This document shows, piece by piece, positions 8,574-17,562 of a DNA stretch of 64,000 nt. Origin of the DNA: Candidatus Nanosynbacter sp. TM7-053 (GTDB taxonomy: Bacteria > Patescibacteriota > Saccharimonadia > Saccharimonadales > Saccharimonadaceae); the NCBI RefSeq assembly GCF_022828375.1, contig NZ_JAJQJX010000001.1, positions 482,118 to 546,117 of the forward strand. Reading direction: 5' to 3'. Position 1 is the first letter of the stretch. The number at the start of each line of letters is the position of its first letter. The notes under the pieces are model-generated. The model was not told the DNA's origin. It worked only from the letters and a program-made list of their open reading frames with translations, and did not search any database. A program made the position numbers and the translations under genes.

Positions 8574-9821
8574 TTAGCGATTAATCGTTAGGTTTATTGA
8601 CTTTAGAGATTTGATGTTGGAAACCGCTCTTAGGTCGAAGACAGAGTTGTTCTTAAGAGATAAAGTCTTAAGGTTTTTAGCTGCTTCTAATCCTGTTAGA
8701 TCGTGAATCTTTTCTGCTTCTGATGCGTTGTCGGCTGCATCTAGGTTAAGATCTGTCAATTTTTCCAACTCTACGTCAGTAATTTTTTGATCGTCTTTAC
8801 GATTAGTACTAAGTGCTGCTGACAGGTTTTTATTAAGTTGAGCGCGCAAGTTATTGTCTGGTACGTTAACTTCTTTAGCTGTTCGCCTTTCGTATACGCG
8901 GACGTAATCGATTGACATAGTTGCCGGGAATGACTTTGGATATTCAGCTAGAGCGTTGTAGGCATTTGACCACTTGCTACCATTGCCGTCAATGTAGTCG
9001 CCGCCGATTGCCAAGTTAAGTCGTAGAAAGAACGGCTTGTCGAATGGGCCGTAAGGTGTGTTTGCTGCGTTTGGCCATCCAAAACTACTGACGGTATGGA
9101 ACTTTACGCCGTCAATGTAATATTCCAATTTTCCTTCAGTCCATTTTACGCCGTAAGTGTGCCACTGAGTAGTGTCTTTAAATCCAGCTGGCAATTTTTT
9201 ACCTTGGGCATGCTTCTTGTATCCTGGTGAGATTCCCCAGTGAGCATCTGCTGCTGCGTAATCTAAGTTAGAGCCTTTAGTTTCTACGATATCAATTTCA
9301 CCACTGCGAGGCCAACTACCATATGCAGATTCGTTAGGACTCATCCAGAATGCTGGCCAAGTACTCTTATTATTCGGCATTTTTATGCGAGCTTCAATAT
9401 AGCCGTAAGTCCAAGCTTTTTTGCCCTTCGTTTCTACGAATCCAGAGGTGAAATTGCCGCTTTTTTCATTGCCACTACACTTTTCGCCTGGCTTATATAA
9501 CCCAACCAGATTTAGACTGCCATCTTTAACATTCACGTTTTCTTCTCTATTTCTATAGCAACTTTGAACGTGGTTCGCACCCCATCCGCCACTGCGCACA
9601 TTCCAAGATTCTGCGTCTAATGACGTGCCATTAAATTCATCACGCCAAACAGGCTCTTGATTCCAGTTGGCGCTATCATTTAGTGGATAATCATCGCTAA
9701 CAGTATTCTTAGCTTGTACGGTTGGCAAGGTAAGTAGTGATCCACTGACAACTAATCCAGCTATCATTATGCCGGTTAATATTTTAACTTTTGTATTTAA
9801 AAAGCGTTTTCTTATTAACAT
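8574..9821 (-). CDS. GH16 beta-glucanase paralogue, C-terminally truncated
   Basis: 415 residues, closely similar to the neighbouring GH16 protein along the signal peptide (MLIRKRFLNTKVKILTG), the catalytic domain (GEIDIVETKGS) and the first LRR segment. It ends in the LRR region (LKSINLTINR), so it lacks the remaining repeats, the PQ spacer and the LANTG sorting signal. It is therefore predicted to be secreted and released, whereas its sister is anchored. The start follows an AAGGGGAGT ribosome site. The pair probably arose by tandem duplication. Confidence 0.9.
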   Translation of the reverse strand: MLIRKRFLNTKVKILTGIMIAGLVVSGSLLTLPTVQAKNTVSDDYPLNDSANWNQEPVWRDEFNGTSLDAESWNVRSGGWGANHVQSCYRNREENVNVKDGSLNLVGLYKPGEKCSGNEKSGNFTSGFVETKGKKAWTYGYIEARIKMPNNKSTWPAFWMSPNESAYGSWPRSGEIDIVETKGSNLDYAAADAHWGISPGYKKHAQGKKLPAGFKDTTQWHTYGVKWTEGKLEYYIDGVKFHTVSSFGWPNAANTPYGPFDKPFFLRLNLAIGGDYIDGNGSKWSNAYNALAEYPKSFPATMSIDYVRVYERRTAKEVNVPDNNLRAQLNKNLSAALSTNRKDDQKITDVELEKLTDLNLDAADNASEAEKIHDLTGLEAAKNLKTLSLKNNSVFDLRAVSNIKSLKSINLTINR

Positions 9822-10002
9822 ACACTCCCCTTAAATTTATGTTAGACACCAATTATAACAACAAGCATTATAAAAATAAAAGAAGAATAGTCAATTTTAC
9901 AGCAAAATTAAAGAACCATTATTTACTATATAAATAGCATTAATTAGAGGAATAATTACCATGAAAAAGGTATAAATGAGAACAAGTTAATTTAACAACA
10001 AA

Positions 10003-10167
10003 CCTACGGCGACGATGACCTCGCAGGAGATTAACTTGACCGCTAAGGAATATGGTGTTCTGGAATATTTGATGCGGAACAAAGGTAAGGTTTTATCGAA
10101 AGAACAGATAGAATATATAGTTTTTTTTGTTGTATTTTATACAATTATGCTTGTAAAGCTCATTTAG
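10003..10167 (+). pseudogene. Remnant of an OmpR/PhoB-type response regulator C-terminus
   Basis: The frame containing an ATG at 10015 reads INLTAKEYGVLEYLMRNKGK followed by VLSKEQIEY, the start of a winged-helix transcription-regulation domain, and then runs into unrelated AT-rich sequence ending at TAG 10165-10167. The receiver domain and the recognition helix are missing. The remaining gap from 9822 to 10228 holds only the GH16 upstream sequence and the promoter of the next gene (a TATACAAT stretch near 10137-10145). Confidence 0.6.
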
Positions 10168-10228
10168 TAATGATATTGTGAAGTCACAAATTAAATTAAA
10201 ACACAAACGTGTACGGGAGGGAAACAAA

Positions 10229-11794
10229 ATGGGTGTTTCTTATACTAAAATAATCGGCGCCGCGTCGGTGGCGGCTATTGTTGGCATAGTGGCGCTTCAT
10301 TCGCCGGTAAGTGCTGCGCCAGCTTCATTTACGTGGACTGGCTCAGCTGGTGACCATAAAATGTCAACCGCTGGTAACTGGAAAGAAGGTCAGGTACCAA
10401 CAGAAGGTTCTAAGTTGGTATTTAAGTGTGTTGATGGGCCTAATGAAAACATTCAGAACGATTTAACGGTAGCTCTGTCAGGATTAGAGGTTAAAAAGGG
10501 TAGTCTTCCTGACGACAAATTTTGCGCCTATTATCGCATTGATACGATGCGATTTACCTCAAATGCTGAATTTACTGGCGACGAGACTAGTAGCGACAGT
10601 AAAGATAAAATACCAGGTGTTCATATTACAGGCGCTGTCACTGGCTTATCAAATCTGAAATCGAATGGATTTGATGGTAGATTTGATGGCAAACCGACAA
10701 TAAGCCGTTTTGAGGTTACTAATGCTGGATGTAATAATATAGATGGTTATATAAAAGCTGCAGAAAAAATTGTCGGAGAAAATGCTAGTGTGTCGCTAGC
10801 TGGCGCTAATAGTATCTTGGTTAAAAATAAAGGTCAGTTAGATATTGATTATTATGACAATGAAACAAGTTCTAGCAAAATCACTTTTGAAAATGGTGCG
10901 ATGATTTCTCACGGAATGGGTTGTCAAGGCGGCGGTGGTGGTAGTGCTTCGAGCGTAACGACTGTTCTGTCTGGTGACATTGTACTTAACGGTGATGTTG
11001 AATATCGGCTAGCGTCAAATGTCACATTGAAGATTACCGGTAAACTTAGTGGTCCAGGTAAGCTGGTTGCGCATAAAGATAATGAAGGTACAGTACTGGT
11101 TGAGTCTTCAAATAACACCAGTGGCACGCCGAATGGTCAGATTGGTAATGCTCATGAAGCTAAAACAATACAATTAGACGGCGACAAACCTGATGAGTTT
11201 GTGACTGTTAAAAAAGGTGAAACAGTTTTACTAAATGGTAGCCGTTCTGAGGTAAGTGTTGATGAAGGCGGCGTGTTCGGTGGTGACGCTACTGTGAAAA
11301 GTCTTTATGTATCAGGTGTTGTTGCTCCGGGTAATTCACCAGGTAAAATTACCGTATTGGAAACCTTCGCTCTACAGAATACCGGTGTTTATAAGGCGGA
11401 AATCTTAAACAAAGATCACTATGATCAGATTGTTGCACATGATGTTTATCTAAATGGTAGTCTAGACTTAACATACTTGGCTGGTGGTGTCATTAAGAAG
11501 GGCGATACCTTTACGATAGTCAGCAACAACGGCACTAACCCTGTTCAAGGAACATTTAAGGACTTACCTGAAGGTGCAGAGGTAACTGTAAGCGGTGCAA
11601 CCTTCAAGATTAGTTATGTTGGCGGTGACGGTAATGATGTTGTACTGACGGCACAGAATGACTCAAAAGCTCCAAAAGCTCCAAATACAGGTGGTGAAAA
11701 ATTGTCTGTTAATTTGATTGGGGCTATAGCTGGAGTAGCTTCAGCAGCCGCTCTGTTATTCGTAACAAAGCGAAAGAGTCTTAGTAAGAAGTAA
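10229..11794 (+). CDS. Sortase-anchored surface protein with autotransporter-like beta-helix
   Basis: 521 residues from the ATG at 10229, which has a GGGAGGG ribosome site; in-frame codons upstream lack one. Signal peptide about 1-30 (AAIVGIVALHSPVSAA). The middle contains beta-strand repeats, and about 360-470 resembles the autotransporter passenger-associated repeat (VVAPGNSPGKITVLETF). C-terminus: APNTG (484-488), hydrophobic segment and KRKSLSKK, a cell-wall sorting signal. The sortase gene follows directly. Probably a surface adhesin or stalk; the ligand cannot be told from sequence. Confidence 0.85.
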   Translation: MGVSYTKIIGAASVAAIVGIVALHSPVSAAPASFTWTGSAGDHKMSTAGNWKEGQVPTEGSKLVFKCVDGPNENIQNDLTVALSGLEVKKGSLPDDKFCAYYRIDTMRFTSNAEFTGDETSSDSKDKIPGVHITGAVTGLSNLKSNGFDGRFDGKPTISRFEVTNAGCNNIDGYIKAAEKIVGENASVSLAGANSILVKNKGQLDIDYYDNETSSSKITFENGAMISHGMGCQGGGGGSASSVTTVLSGDIVLNGDVEYRLASNVTLKITGKLSGPGKLVAHKDNEGTVLVESSNNTSGTPNGQIGNAHEAKTIQLDGDKPDEFVTVKKGETVLLNGSRSEVSVDEGGVFGGDATVKSLYVSGVVAPGNSPGKITVLETFALQNTGVYKAEILNKDHYDQIVAHDVYLNGSLDLTYLAGGVIKKGDTFTIVSNNGTNPVQGTFKDLPEGAEVTVSGATFKISYVGGDGNDVVLTAQNDSKAPKAPNTGGEKLSVNLIGAIAGVASAAALLFVTKRKSLSKK

Positions 11795-11820
11795 AGAGCC
11801 GAAGTAAAGGCTTAAAAAAT

Positions 11821-11872
11821 CGACAGGCACGCCATAAGCGGTTTGACGCAGAGCGTGCCTGTTGGCTACAAT
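11821..11872 (+). promoter_or_regulatory. Sortase promoter embedded in an inverted repeat
   Basis: TTGACG (11843-11848), an 18-bp spacer and TACAAT (11867-11872) form a strong promoter. ACAGGCACGC (11823-11832) and GCGTGCCTGT (11853-11862) are a perfect 10-bp inverted repeat bracketing the -35. Preceded by an A-run, the same hairpin could terminate minus-strand transcripts; as DNA it could be an operator. Confidence 0.6.
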
Positions 11873-11881
11873 GAGGTAGAT

Positions 11882-12886
11882 ATGGTACGGGGAGAACGAA
11901 ATATACGCAATTTACAGACACCGCCAAAGGCTAGGGGTCGAGTGGTTGTACCGCGACGCAGGCTGATGAGTGATATTGTTGTAAATGTGACTGATAGTGT
12001 GAATATGAAGCATACTGCGGATATTGCTCATCATTCTGTGTCGACTAAGACAAAACAGCCTCGGCAGTGTATAAAATCAAAGAAACCTACGCTAATTAAT
12101 AAAAAACTTACTCGAGCAGCCCGCTTGCTAGATATCTATGGAGAGTCTGTGTTTGTCGGTGATTTTCGGGGTAGCAAGCAGAGATATATTAAGCAATCTT
12201 TGCGAAATATTTTAGGTGGTAATTTTCGTAAAAAGCTTCCTGGCGTAATTGCAGTTATTCTTTTGACAATCTCGATATATTCGTTTGTTGACTCCTGGCT
12301 GTTGAATAGTCGAATAAAGAACGCCGTTAATGGGGCGCCAGTAACAGCACGCAGCGATGATTCTAATGATCGTAGAAATAGTGAGGGTAAAGATGAAACT
12401 AAAGTCTCAGATGATGCCATTGCCAAATATAGGGTTGCTGCAGATTTGCCGCGAGTCATCACCATTGAGAAGTTGGGGGTTAAAGCTAGGGTTTTGCAAA
12501 TGAGTGTCAATTCGGACGGTTCAATGCAGTCACCTGTCAACATCTTTGATGCTGGATGGTATACCGGCAGTGTTAAACCAGGTCAGTTAGGCGCATCAAT
12601 AATTATTGGACATGCATCCGGTACAACGTTGGGCGGGATTTTTAATAAATTAGAGTCTCTAAATACTGGTGATACGATTAGTGTCGAGCGTGGTGACGGT
12701 AAAATACTACGTTATCAGGTGATAAAAAAACAAACAGTTAAATTATCTGATGTGGATATGAATAGTTTTATTCGGCCAGCTGATGGTGTATCTGAGGGTC
12801 TGAATTTGATGACGTGCGCAGGGGAGTGGATAAAAAATTCCCAAACTCGTAATAATAGAGTAATGATATTTACTAAGCGGATTTAA
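11882..12886 (+). CDS. Sortase
   Basis: 334 residues. A long basic cytoplasmic N-terminus, one membrane segment (about residues 118-136, LPGVIAVILLTISIYSFVDSW), then a sortase domain with His244 (IIGHAS), Cys312 (LMTCAG) and Arg326 (NNRVMIF), the catalytic triad order of the family. The class is uncertain (D/E/F-like). It would cleave the NTG-type signals LANTG and APNTG of the two nearby surface proteins and join them to an acceptor. Start at 11882 rather than the TTG at 11843: that TTG is the -35 box and TACAAT lies 9 nt before 11882. Confidence 0.9.
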   Translation: MVRGERNIRNLQTPPKARGRVVVPRRRLMSDIVVNVTDSVNMKHTADIAHHSVSTKTKQPRQCIKSKKPTLINKKLTRAARLLDIYGESVFVGDFRGSKQRYIKQSLRNILGGNFRKKLPGVIAVILLTISIYSFVDSWLLNSRIKNAVNGAPVTARSDDSNDRRNSEGKDETKVSDDAIAKYRVAADLPRVITIEKLGVKARVLQMSVNSDGSMQSPVNIFDAGWYTGSVKPGQLGASIIIGHASGTTLGGIFNKLESLNTGDTISVERGDGKILRYQVIKKQTVKLSDVDMNSFIRPADGVSEGLNLMTCAGEWIKNSQTRNNRVMIFTKRI

Positions 12887-12910
12887 GTTGTCTGATGTTA
12901 TAATTTATGC

Positions 12911-13921
12911 ATGGGAACATTGCCAGATCACGATAAATTATTAACCGACAGAGCTTTGCGGTGTGCGGCGACGGAGCTGAACGTTGATTCATCTGAATTA
13001 CGGATCACGCCAGTAAGTGGCGGCTTTTCGCTTAATCGTCGAGCATTAGTGTCGTCTGGCGATCGAACGATTTTCGTTAAAGAAGTTGATGCTGATTTAT
13101 TGTCGGATGAGGGTGAGCGGGAATTAGGCTGGCTAAAAAAAGATTATGCAGTAACATGCTTATTGCAGAAAACTTATCCGCAATATGTTGCTGATTGGAC
13201 TGAATTGGCTGATGACGGTTACGTGTTGATGATGAGCAGTTACGCTTCGTCAGATGGGTGGTTGTGGCAACCTCCGACGGATAACTCTGTCGCGGAACGT
13301 TATATTTCGACGGTGATAACCGCGGTTCGCGAGTTGGAAAAAATAAAATTGCCACAGGAGCTAATTGAAGAATTGCAATTACAACCATTTGTGGCGAGAG
13401 AGTTTGGCTTAGATGATGGGATTGATCAGATTATTGCTGATACTGATATTCGTCGTCGATTGATTAATAACTATCAAAAACTATTGCCAAGTCAGTTGGA
13501 GATTAATCAGTGGTGTTGTCGGAATATAATTGAGCTGTTAGAAAAGCGCGATGAGTTGATTGATATTTCGGTGCGCGCTAAAGAATTTGCCAAGCAGACG
13601 GAGGACTGCTTTAATCATTCGGATGTTCGTAGTGATAATCTGGCATTTAATCCGCAAACTGGCGAGTTGAAGTTGGTTGACTGGAACTGGGCTTCCTATG
13701 CACCCCAGGGATCTGGTGCGACAGAATTTCTGGTTGATATGGCGCGCCATGGCCATGACGTAACGCCGTGGCTAGGTGAGTTGAACGTGGAAATGCTGGC
13801 GTCATTTGTCGGATTTTTCATTATACGTAGTCTCAAGCCGCCACTCAAGCCGGGTGATAATCTTCGTCAAATGCAGGCGTTATCAGCGGCTGTTGCTTAT
13901 GATTTATTGCAATCCATGTAA
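12911..13921 (+). CDS. Aminoglycoside-phosphotransferase-like small-molecule kinase
   Basis: 336 residues with the APH/choline-kinase fold landmarks: HSDVRSDNLAF (catalytic Asp and metal Asn) near residue 236 and LKLVDWNWAS (DFG equivalent) near residue 255. Substrate unknown; such proteins phosphorylate sugars, choline, amino acids or drugs. TATAAT at 12899-12904 lies 6 nt before the ATG, so the mRNA is probably leaderless. Monocistronic; the nrd operon that follows has its own promoter. Confidence 0.75.
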   Translation: MGTLPDHDKLLTDRALRCAATELNVDSSELRITPVSGGFSLNRRALVSSGDRTIFVKEVDADLLSDEGERELGWLKKDYAVTCLLQKTYPQYVADWTELADDGYVLMMSSYASSDGWLWQPPTDNSVAERYISTVITAVRELEKIKLPQELIEELQLQPFVAREFGLDDGIDQIIADTDIRRRLINNYQKLLPSQLEINQWCCRNIIELLEKRDELIDISVRAKEFAKQTEDCFNHSDVRSDNLAFNPQTGELKLVDWNWASYAPQGSGATEFLVDMARHGHDVTPWLGELNVEMLASFVGFFIIRSLKPPLKPGDNLRQMQALSAAVAYDLLQSM

Positions 13922-13957
13922 AGAAATCATAAATGTAAATAATACAATGTACTTTCA

Positions 13958-14012
13958 TTGACAGACGCTATATATCGCGTGTATATTCAATATTAAGCAC
14001 TACATATGGTGT
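13958..14012 (+). promoter_or_regulatory. nrd operon promoter with two NrdR boxes
   Basis: TTGACA (13958-13963), 18 bp, TATATT (13982-13987). ACGCTATATATCGCGT (13965-13980) and GCACTACATATGGTGT (13997-14012) each match about 13 of 16 positions of the NrdR-box consensus. They are separated by 16 bp, that is 32 bp centre to centre or three helical turns, as in other NrdR-controlled promoters. Box 1 fills the spacer and box 2 covers the start site, so NrdR-(d)ATP binding should block transcription. Confidence 0.8.
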
Positions 14013-14097
14013 TTTAGAAAATAAATAACGTTTTTTGCAACATGTGCCCACTGGAGAGGTTGGGCTGGTTTGCTGTTTTTATAAATAAGGAGGGGGA

Positions 14098-16224
14098 ATG
14101 TATAAATCAATTAAAAAACGCGACGGTAGAGCTGCTAAATTTGATCGGAAAAAAATTGAAAAAGCAATTGAAAAGGCGGGACTGGAAACTGGTGAATTTG
14201 ACGCCGCTCAAGCAGTTGAATTGACCGACAAAGTTTTGGGTGTTTTGGAAACTCGTAACCAAAAGCGTCTACCAAGCGTTGAAGATATTCAGGATATTGT
14301 TGAGGATGCGTTGATTGAATCTAAGTTTAAGAAGACAGCAAAGGCATACATTATTTACCGTGATCAGCATAAAAAATTGCGCGAAATTACCTCTAATGCG
14401 CACGTTGATTTGATTGATAAATATCTGGAAAATTTGGACTGGAAAGTTAATGAAAACTCTAATATGGGCTACAGCCTGCAGGGCTTGAATAACTATGTTT
14501 CAGCGGAGATTACGAAGACTTACTGGCTGGATAAAATTTATACATCGAAGATTGGGCAAGCTCACAAAGAAGGCGACTTGCACATTCACGACCTTAACTT
14601 GCTAAGCGTTTATTGTGTTGGTTGGGATTTGACTGACTTGTTACAAGAAGGATTTACTGGCGTGGCTGGTAAGGTTGCCTCTAAGCCAGCTAAGCATTTC
14701 CGATCAGCGCTTGGTCAAGTCGTGAACTTCTTTTATACATTACAGGGCGAAGCGGCTGGTGCGCAGGCTTTTTCTGATTTTGATACACTATTAGCACCGT
14801 TTATTCGTGCCGACAAATTGAGCTATGAAGAAGTAAAACAGGCTATTCAAGAATTCGTCTTTAATGTTAATGTGCCGACTCGTGTTGGTTTTCAGACGCC
14901 GTTTACCAACATTACACTTGACCTTGAATGTCCAAAGCATATGGCAGATAATCCAGTGATTATTGGTGGCGAAATGCAGGACACGACTTATGGCGAATAT
15001 CAAGAAGAAATGAATATGCTAAACAAGGCGCTGCTGGAGGTTCTTTCTGAAGGCGACGCTAATGGTCGAGTCTTTACCTTCCCAATCCCAACGGTTAATA
15101 TCACCAAGGACTTCAATTGGGATAATCCGGTAATTGAAAGTTTGTGGGAGGCTAGCGCTAAATACGGCATTCCGTACTTCTCAAACTTCATTAATTCCGA
15201 CATGGATCCAGAAGATGCGCGCTCGATGTGCTGTCGATTGCGTATTGATAATCGTCAATTGGAATATCGTGGCGGCGGTCTGTTCGGCTCAAATCCAATG
15301 ACTGGTTCGGTCGGTGTGGTAACGATAAACTTGCCACGACTGGCTCTAAAATCTAAGAACGAAAAAGAATTCTTTAAGGGGTTGGCTGAACTTATGGATA
15401 TGGCAAAGGACAGTTTGGAGACCAAGCGTAAAGTTTTGGAGCGATTGACCGATGCTAATTTGTATCCGTACACTAAGTTTTATTTGCGAAACATTAAACA
15501 GCGTTTCAATCAATATTGGAAGAACCATTTTTCAACTATCGGTTTGATCGGCACGAACGAGGCGGCGCTTAATTTGTTGGGCGTTGATATTGGCACGGAA
15601 AAAGGTAAAGCTTTTGCTGAGAAAACGCTTGATTTTATGCGCGATCGTTTGGTGGAATATCAGAAGGAAACTGGCAATAATTACAACCTTGAGGCAACGC
15701 CAGCTGAAGGCACAACTTATCGATTGGCGCAGCTTGATAAAGCCAGCTTCCCAGATCGAGCGCATTTTGCTAATGGAATTGGCGCGGAAGTTAAATGTCC
15801 GTTTTATACCAACTCTAGCCACTTGCCAGTTAATTACACGGACGATTTGTTTGAGTTGATGGATCTTCAGGACAATTTGCAAACCAAGTACACGGGCGGC
15901 ACGGTGATTCACTTCTTCTTGGGCGAGCGCATGGACGATCCGCAAACTTTGAAAAAATTGGTGAAAACGATTTGTGAAAATTACAAATTGCCATACTTCA
16001 CGTTCAGTCCAAGCTTCTCAATTTGTAAGAATCACGGCTATATTGTTGGTGAACATCCAGAATGCCCAAAGTGTGGTGAAGCGACTGAAGTTTACTCACG
16101 CGTGGTTGGTTTCTTGCGTCCAGTTTCTCAATGGAATAAGGGCAAGCAAGCGGAATTTGAAATGAGGGAACATTATGACAATGCCGCCGAACACCAGCGA
16201 CTTAGCGCCGTCGCGGCAGCTTAA
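14098..16224 (+). CDS. nrdD: Anaerobic (class III) ribonucleoside-triphosphate reductase
   Basis: 708 residues. An N-terminal ATP-cone (about 1-95, IKKRDGRAAKFDRKKIEKAI), the barrel with RSMCCRLRIDNR, and a C-terminal zinc/glycyl-radical part: CPKCGEATEVYSR then VVGFLRPV with the radical Gly at about 671 (Phe where many homologues have Tyr). It reduces NTPs to dNTPs without oxygen. Strong ribosome site AAGGAGGGGG. The last 25 or so residues beyond NKGK overlap the activase gene by 50 bp. NrdR control is expected from the promoter. Confidence 0.96.
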   Translation: MYKSIKKRDGRAAKFDRKKIEKAIEKAGLETGEFDAAQAVELTDKVLGVLETRNQKRLPSVEDIQDIVEDALIESKFKKTAKAYIIYRDQHKKLREITSNAHVDLIDKYLENLDWKVNENSNMGYSLQGLNNYVSAEITKTYWLDKIYTSKIGQAHKEGDLHIHDLNLLSVYCVGWDLTDLLQEGFTGVAGKVASKPAKHFRSALGQVVNFFYTLQGEAAGAQAFSDFDTLLAPFIRADKLSYEEVKQAIQEFVFNVNVPTRVGFQTPFTNITLDLECPKHMADNPVIIGGEMQDTTYGEYQEEMNMLNKALLEVLSEGDANGRVFTFPIPTVNITKDFNWDNPVIESLWEASAKYGIPYFSNFINSDMDPEDARSMCCRLRIDNRQLEYRGGGLFGSNPMTGSVGVVTINLPRLALKSKNEKEFFKGLAELMDMAKDSLETKRKVLERLTDANLYPYTKFYLRNIKQRFNQYWKNHFSTIGLIGTNEAALNLLGVDIGTEKGKAFAEKTLDFMRDRLVEYQKETGNNYNLEATPAEGTTYRLAQLDKASFPDRAHFANGIGAEVKCPFYTNSSHLPVNYTDDLFELMDLQDNLQTKYTGGTVIHFFLGERMDDPQTLKKLVKTICENYKLPYFTFSPSFSICKNHGYIVGEHPECPKCGEATEVYSRVVGFLRPVSQWNKGKQAEFEMREHYDNAAEHQRLSAVAAA

Positions 16225-16915
16225 GGTGTCAATTGGTGGAATTCAGAAGCTGTCGCTCGTGGATTATCCAGGGCACGTGGCGGCAGCTCTGTTTCTCTCT
16301 GGTTGCAATATGCGCTGCGGTTATTGCCATAATCCTGAATTGGTATTGCCTGAACGGTTAGCGCCGAGCCTTCCAGTTGATGAAGTGATGATATTTCTAA
16401 AGTCGCGAGTTGGTCGACTGGACGGCGTGGTGATTTCTGGCGGTGAGCCAACGGTAAATGAAGATTTGCCGGAGTTATGTCGGATGATTAAGAAACTTGG
16501 TTTTGATATTAAATTGGATACCAACGGTACGCATCCAGATATAGTTCGCGGAATGGTCGAAGAAGGGCTGATCGACTTTATTGCGATGGATGTAAAAGGT
16601 CCGCTGGAAAAATATGTTGAAATTGCGGCGCGACCGATTGATTTGGAAGCAATTAAGGAGAATGTCCGGTTGATGATTGATTCGGGGATTGATCACGAAT
16701 TCCGTACGACGATTGTCCGCGAGCAATTGGAAGTTAGCGATTTTGAGAAGATTGGCGAGTTGGTTAAGGGCGCGAAGAGATTTGCCTTGCAACATTTTCG
16801 CACTGGCACGACAATTAGTCCAAAGTTCGCGAATTACCACACTTTTACTGACGAAGAATTTAGAGAAGCTCAGAAAATAATGGAAAGGTACGTTGGAGAA
16901 TGTGTGATTCATTAG
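16175..16915 (+). CDS. nrdG: Anaerobic ribonucleotide reductase activating protein (radical SAM)
   Basis: 246 residues. Radical-SAM cluster motif CNMRCGYC (about residues 42-49), SGGEPT and LDTNG follow. It generates the glycyl radical on NrdD using SAM and a reduced 4Fe-4S cluster. It begins inside the nrdD coding region (50-bp overlap) with an AGGG about 8 nt before the ATG, so translation is probably coupled. The sequence is closer to the longer NrdG/PflA-like form than to the short E. coli enzyme. Confidence 0.93.
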   Translation: MTMPPNTSDLAPSRQLKVSIGGIQKLSLVDYPGHVAAALFLSGCNMRCGYCHNPELVLPERLAPSLPVDEVMIFLKSRVGRLDGVVISGGEPTVNEDLPELCRMIKKLGFDIKLDTNGTHPDIVRGMVEEGLIDFIAMDVKGPLEKYVEIAARPIDLEAIKENVRLMIDSGIDHEFRTTIVREQLEVSDFEKIGELVKGAKRFALQHFRTGTTISPKFANYHTFTDEEFREAQKIMERYVGECVIH

Positions 16916-17562
16916 AGGTTGAAATTGTGCGCGTCCGTCAGGAAAATCCTGAAGTGAAGACGTTATATTTTACACGACCGTTCGACTTTACCGCCGGACA
17001 ATATATTACGGTTTTTATTGATGGTAGTAGTGTGCGTGAAGGGAAGGCTTATAGTATTTCTTCTACTCCTGACGATGATCTAATGTCAATTACCGTGAAG
17101 AATGTTGGTGGTGAATTTTCTAGCTATTTATGTTCACGTAATGTTGGCGATAAATTACAAATTAGCCACGCTTATGGCGATTTTAATCCGCAAACAGAAA
17201 GTCCTTTGGTCGGAATTGCTGCGGGCTGCGGACTTAGTCCAATTTGGAGCGTTATGGCAAGTTCTAGCCAGCCGACGTTTTTATATTTTAGCCAAAAATC
17301 GCCAGAATATATGGTTTTTGGAAATGAGCTAGCAGCGTCAAATATTAAAGTGAAGAAGTTTAGCACTCGCCAGCAAGTTGAAGAAAAAGATGGTTGGTTT
17401 AACGGTCGATTTAATGTGGAAAAAATTGTTCACGAAACACCAGAAGATGCGCATTTTTTGGTCTGTGGAAGTTTGCCGTTTGTTAGAGATGTTTGGCAAA
17501 AATTATCCGTCGCTGGTGTGAGCGAATTGAAAATTTCAACGGAGACGTTTTTTGAGCAATGA
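16900..17562 (+). CDS. FNR-type flavin oxidoreductase
   Basis: 220 residues, ferredoxin-NADP reductase superfamily: a beta-barrel FAD domain with GKAYSISSTP (about 45-54), then a nucleotide-binding half with GIAAGCGLSP (about 103-112) and FLVCGSLPFVRDV near the C-terminus. No ferredoxin domain is fused. It overlaps nrdG by 16 bp and the next gene by 4 bp (ATGA), so it very probably belongs to the nrd unit, delivering NAD(P)H electrons to the NrdG cluster or to NrdD. The direct electron carrier is not visible unless it is the following Cys-rich protein. Confidence 0.85.
   Translation: MCDSLEVEIVRVRQENPEVKTLYFTRPFDFTAGQYITVFIDGSSVREGKAYSISSTPDDDLMSITVKNVGGEFSSYLCSRNVGDKLQISHAYGDFNPQTESPLVGIAAGCGLSPIWSVMASSSQPTFLYFSQKSPEYMVFGNELAASNIKVKKFSTRQQVEEKDGWFNGRFNVEKIVHETPEDAHFLVCGSLPFVRDVWQKLSVAGVSELKISTETFFEQ

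Noticed and set aside
11843..11881. Extended N-terminus of the sortase from a TTG
   Set aside because: The TTG is the -35 box of the gene's own promoter.
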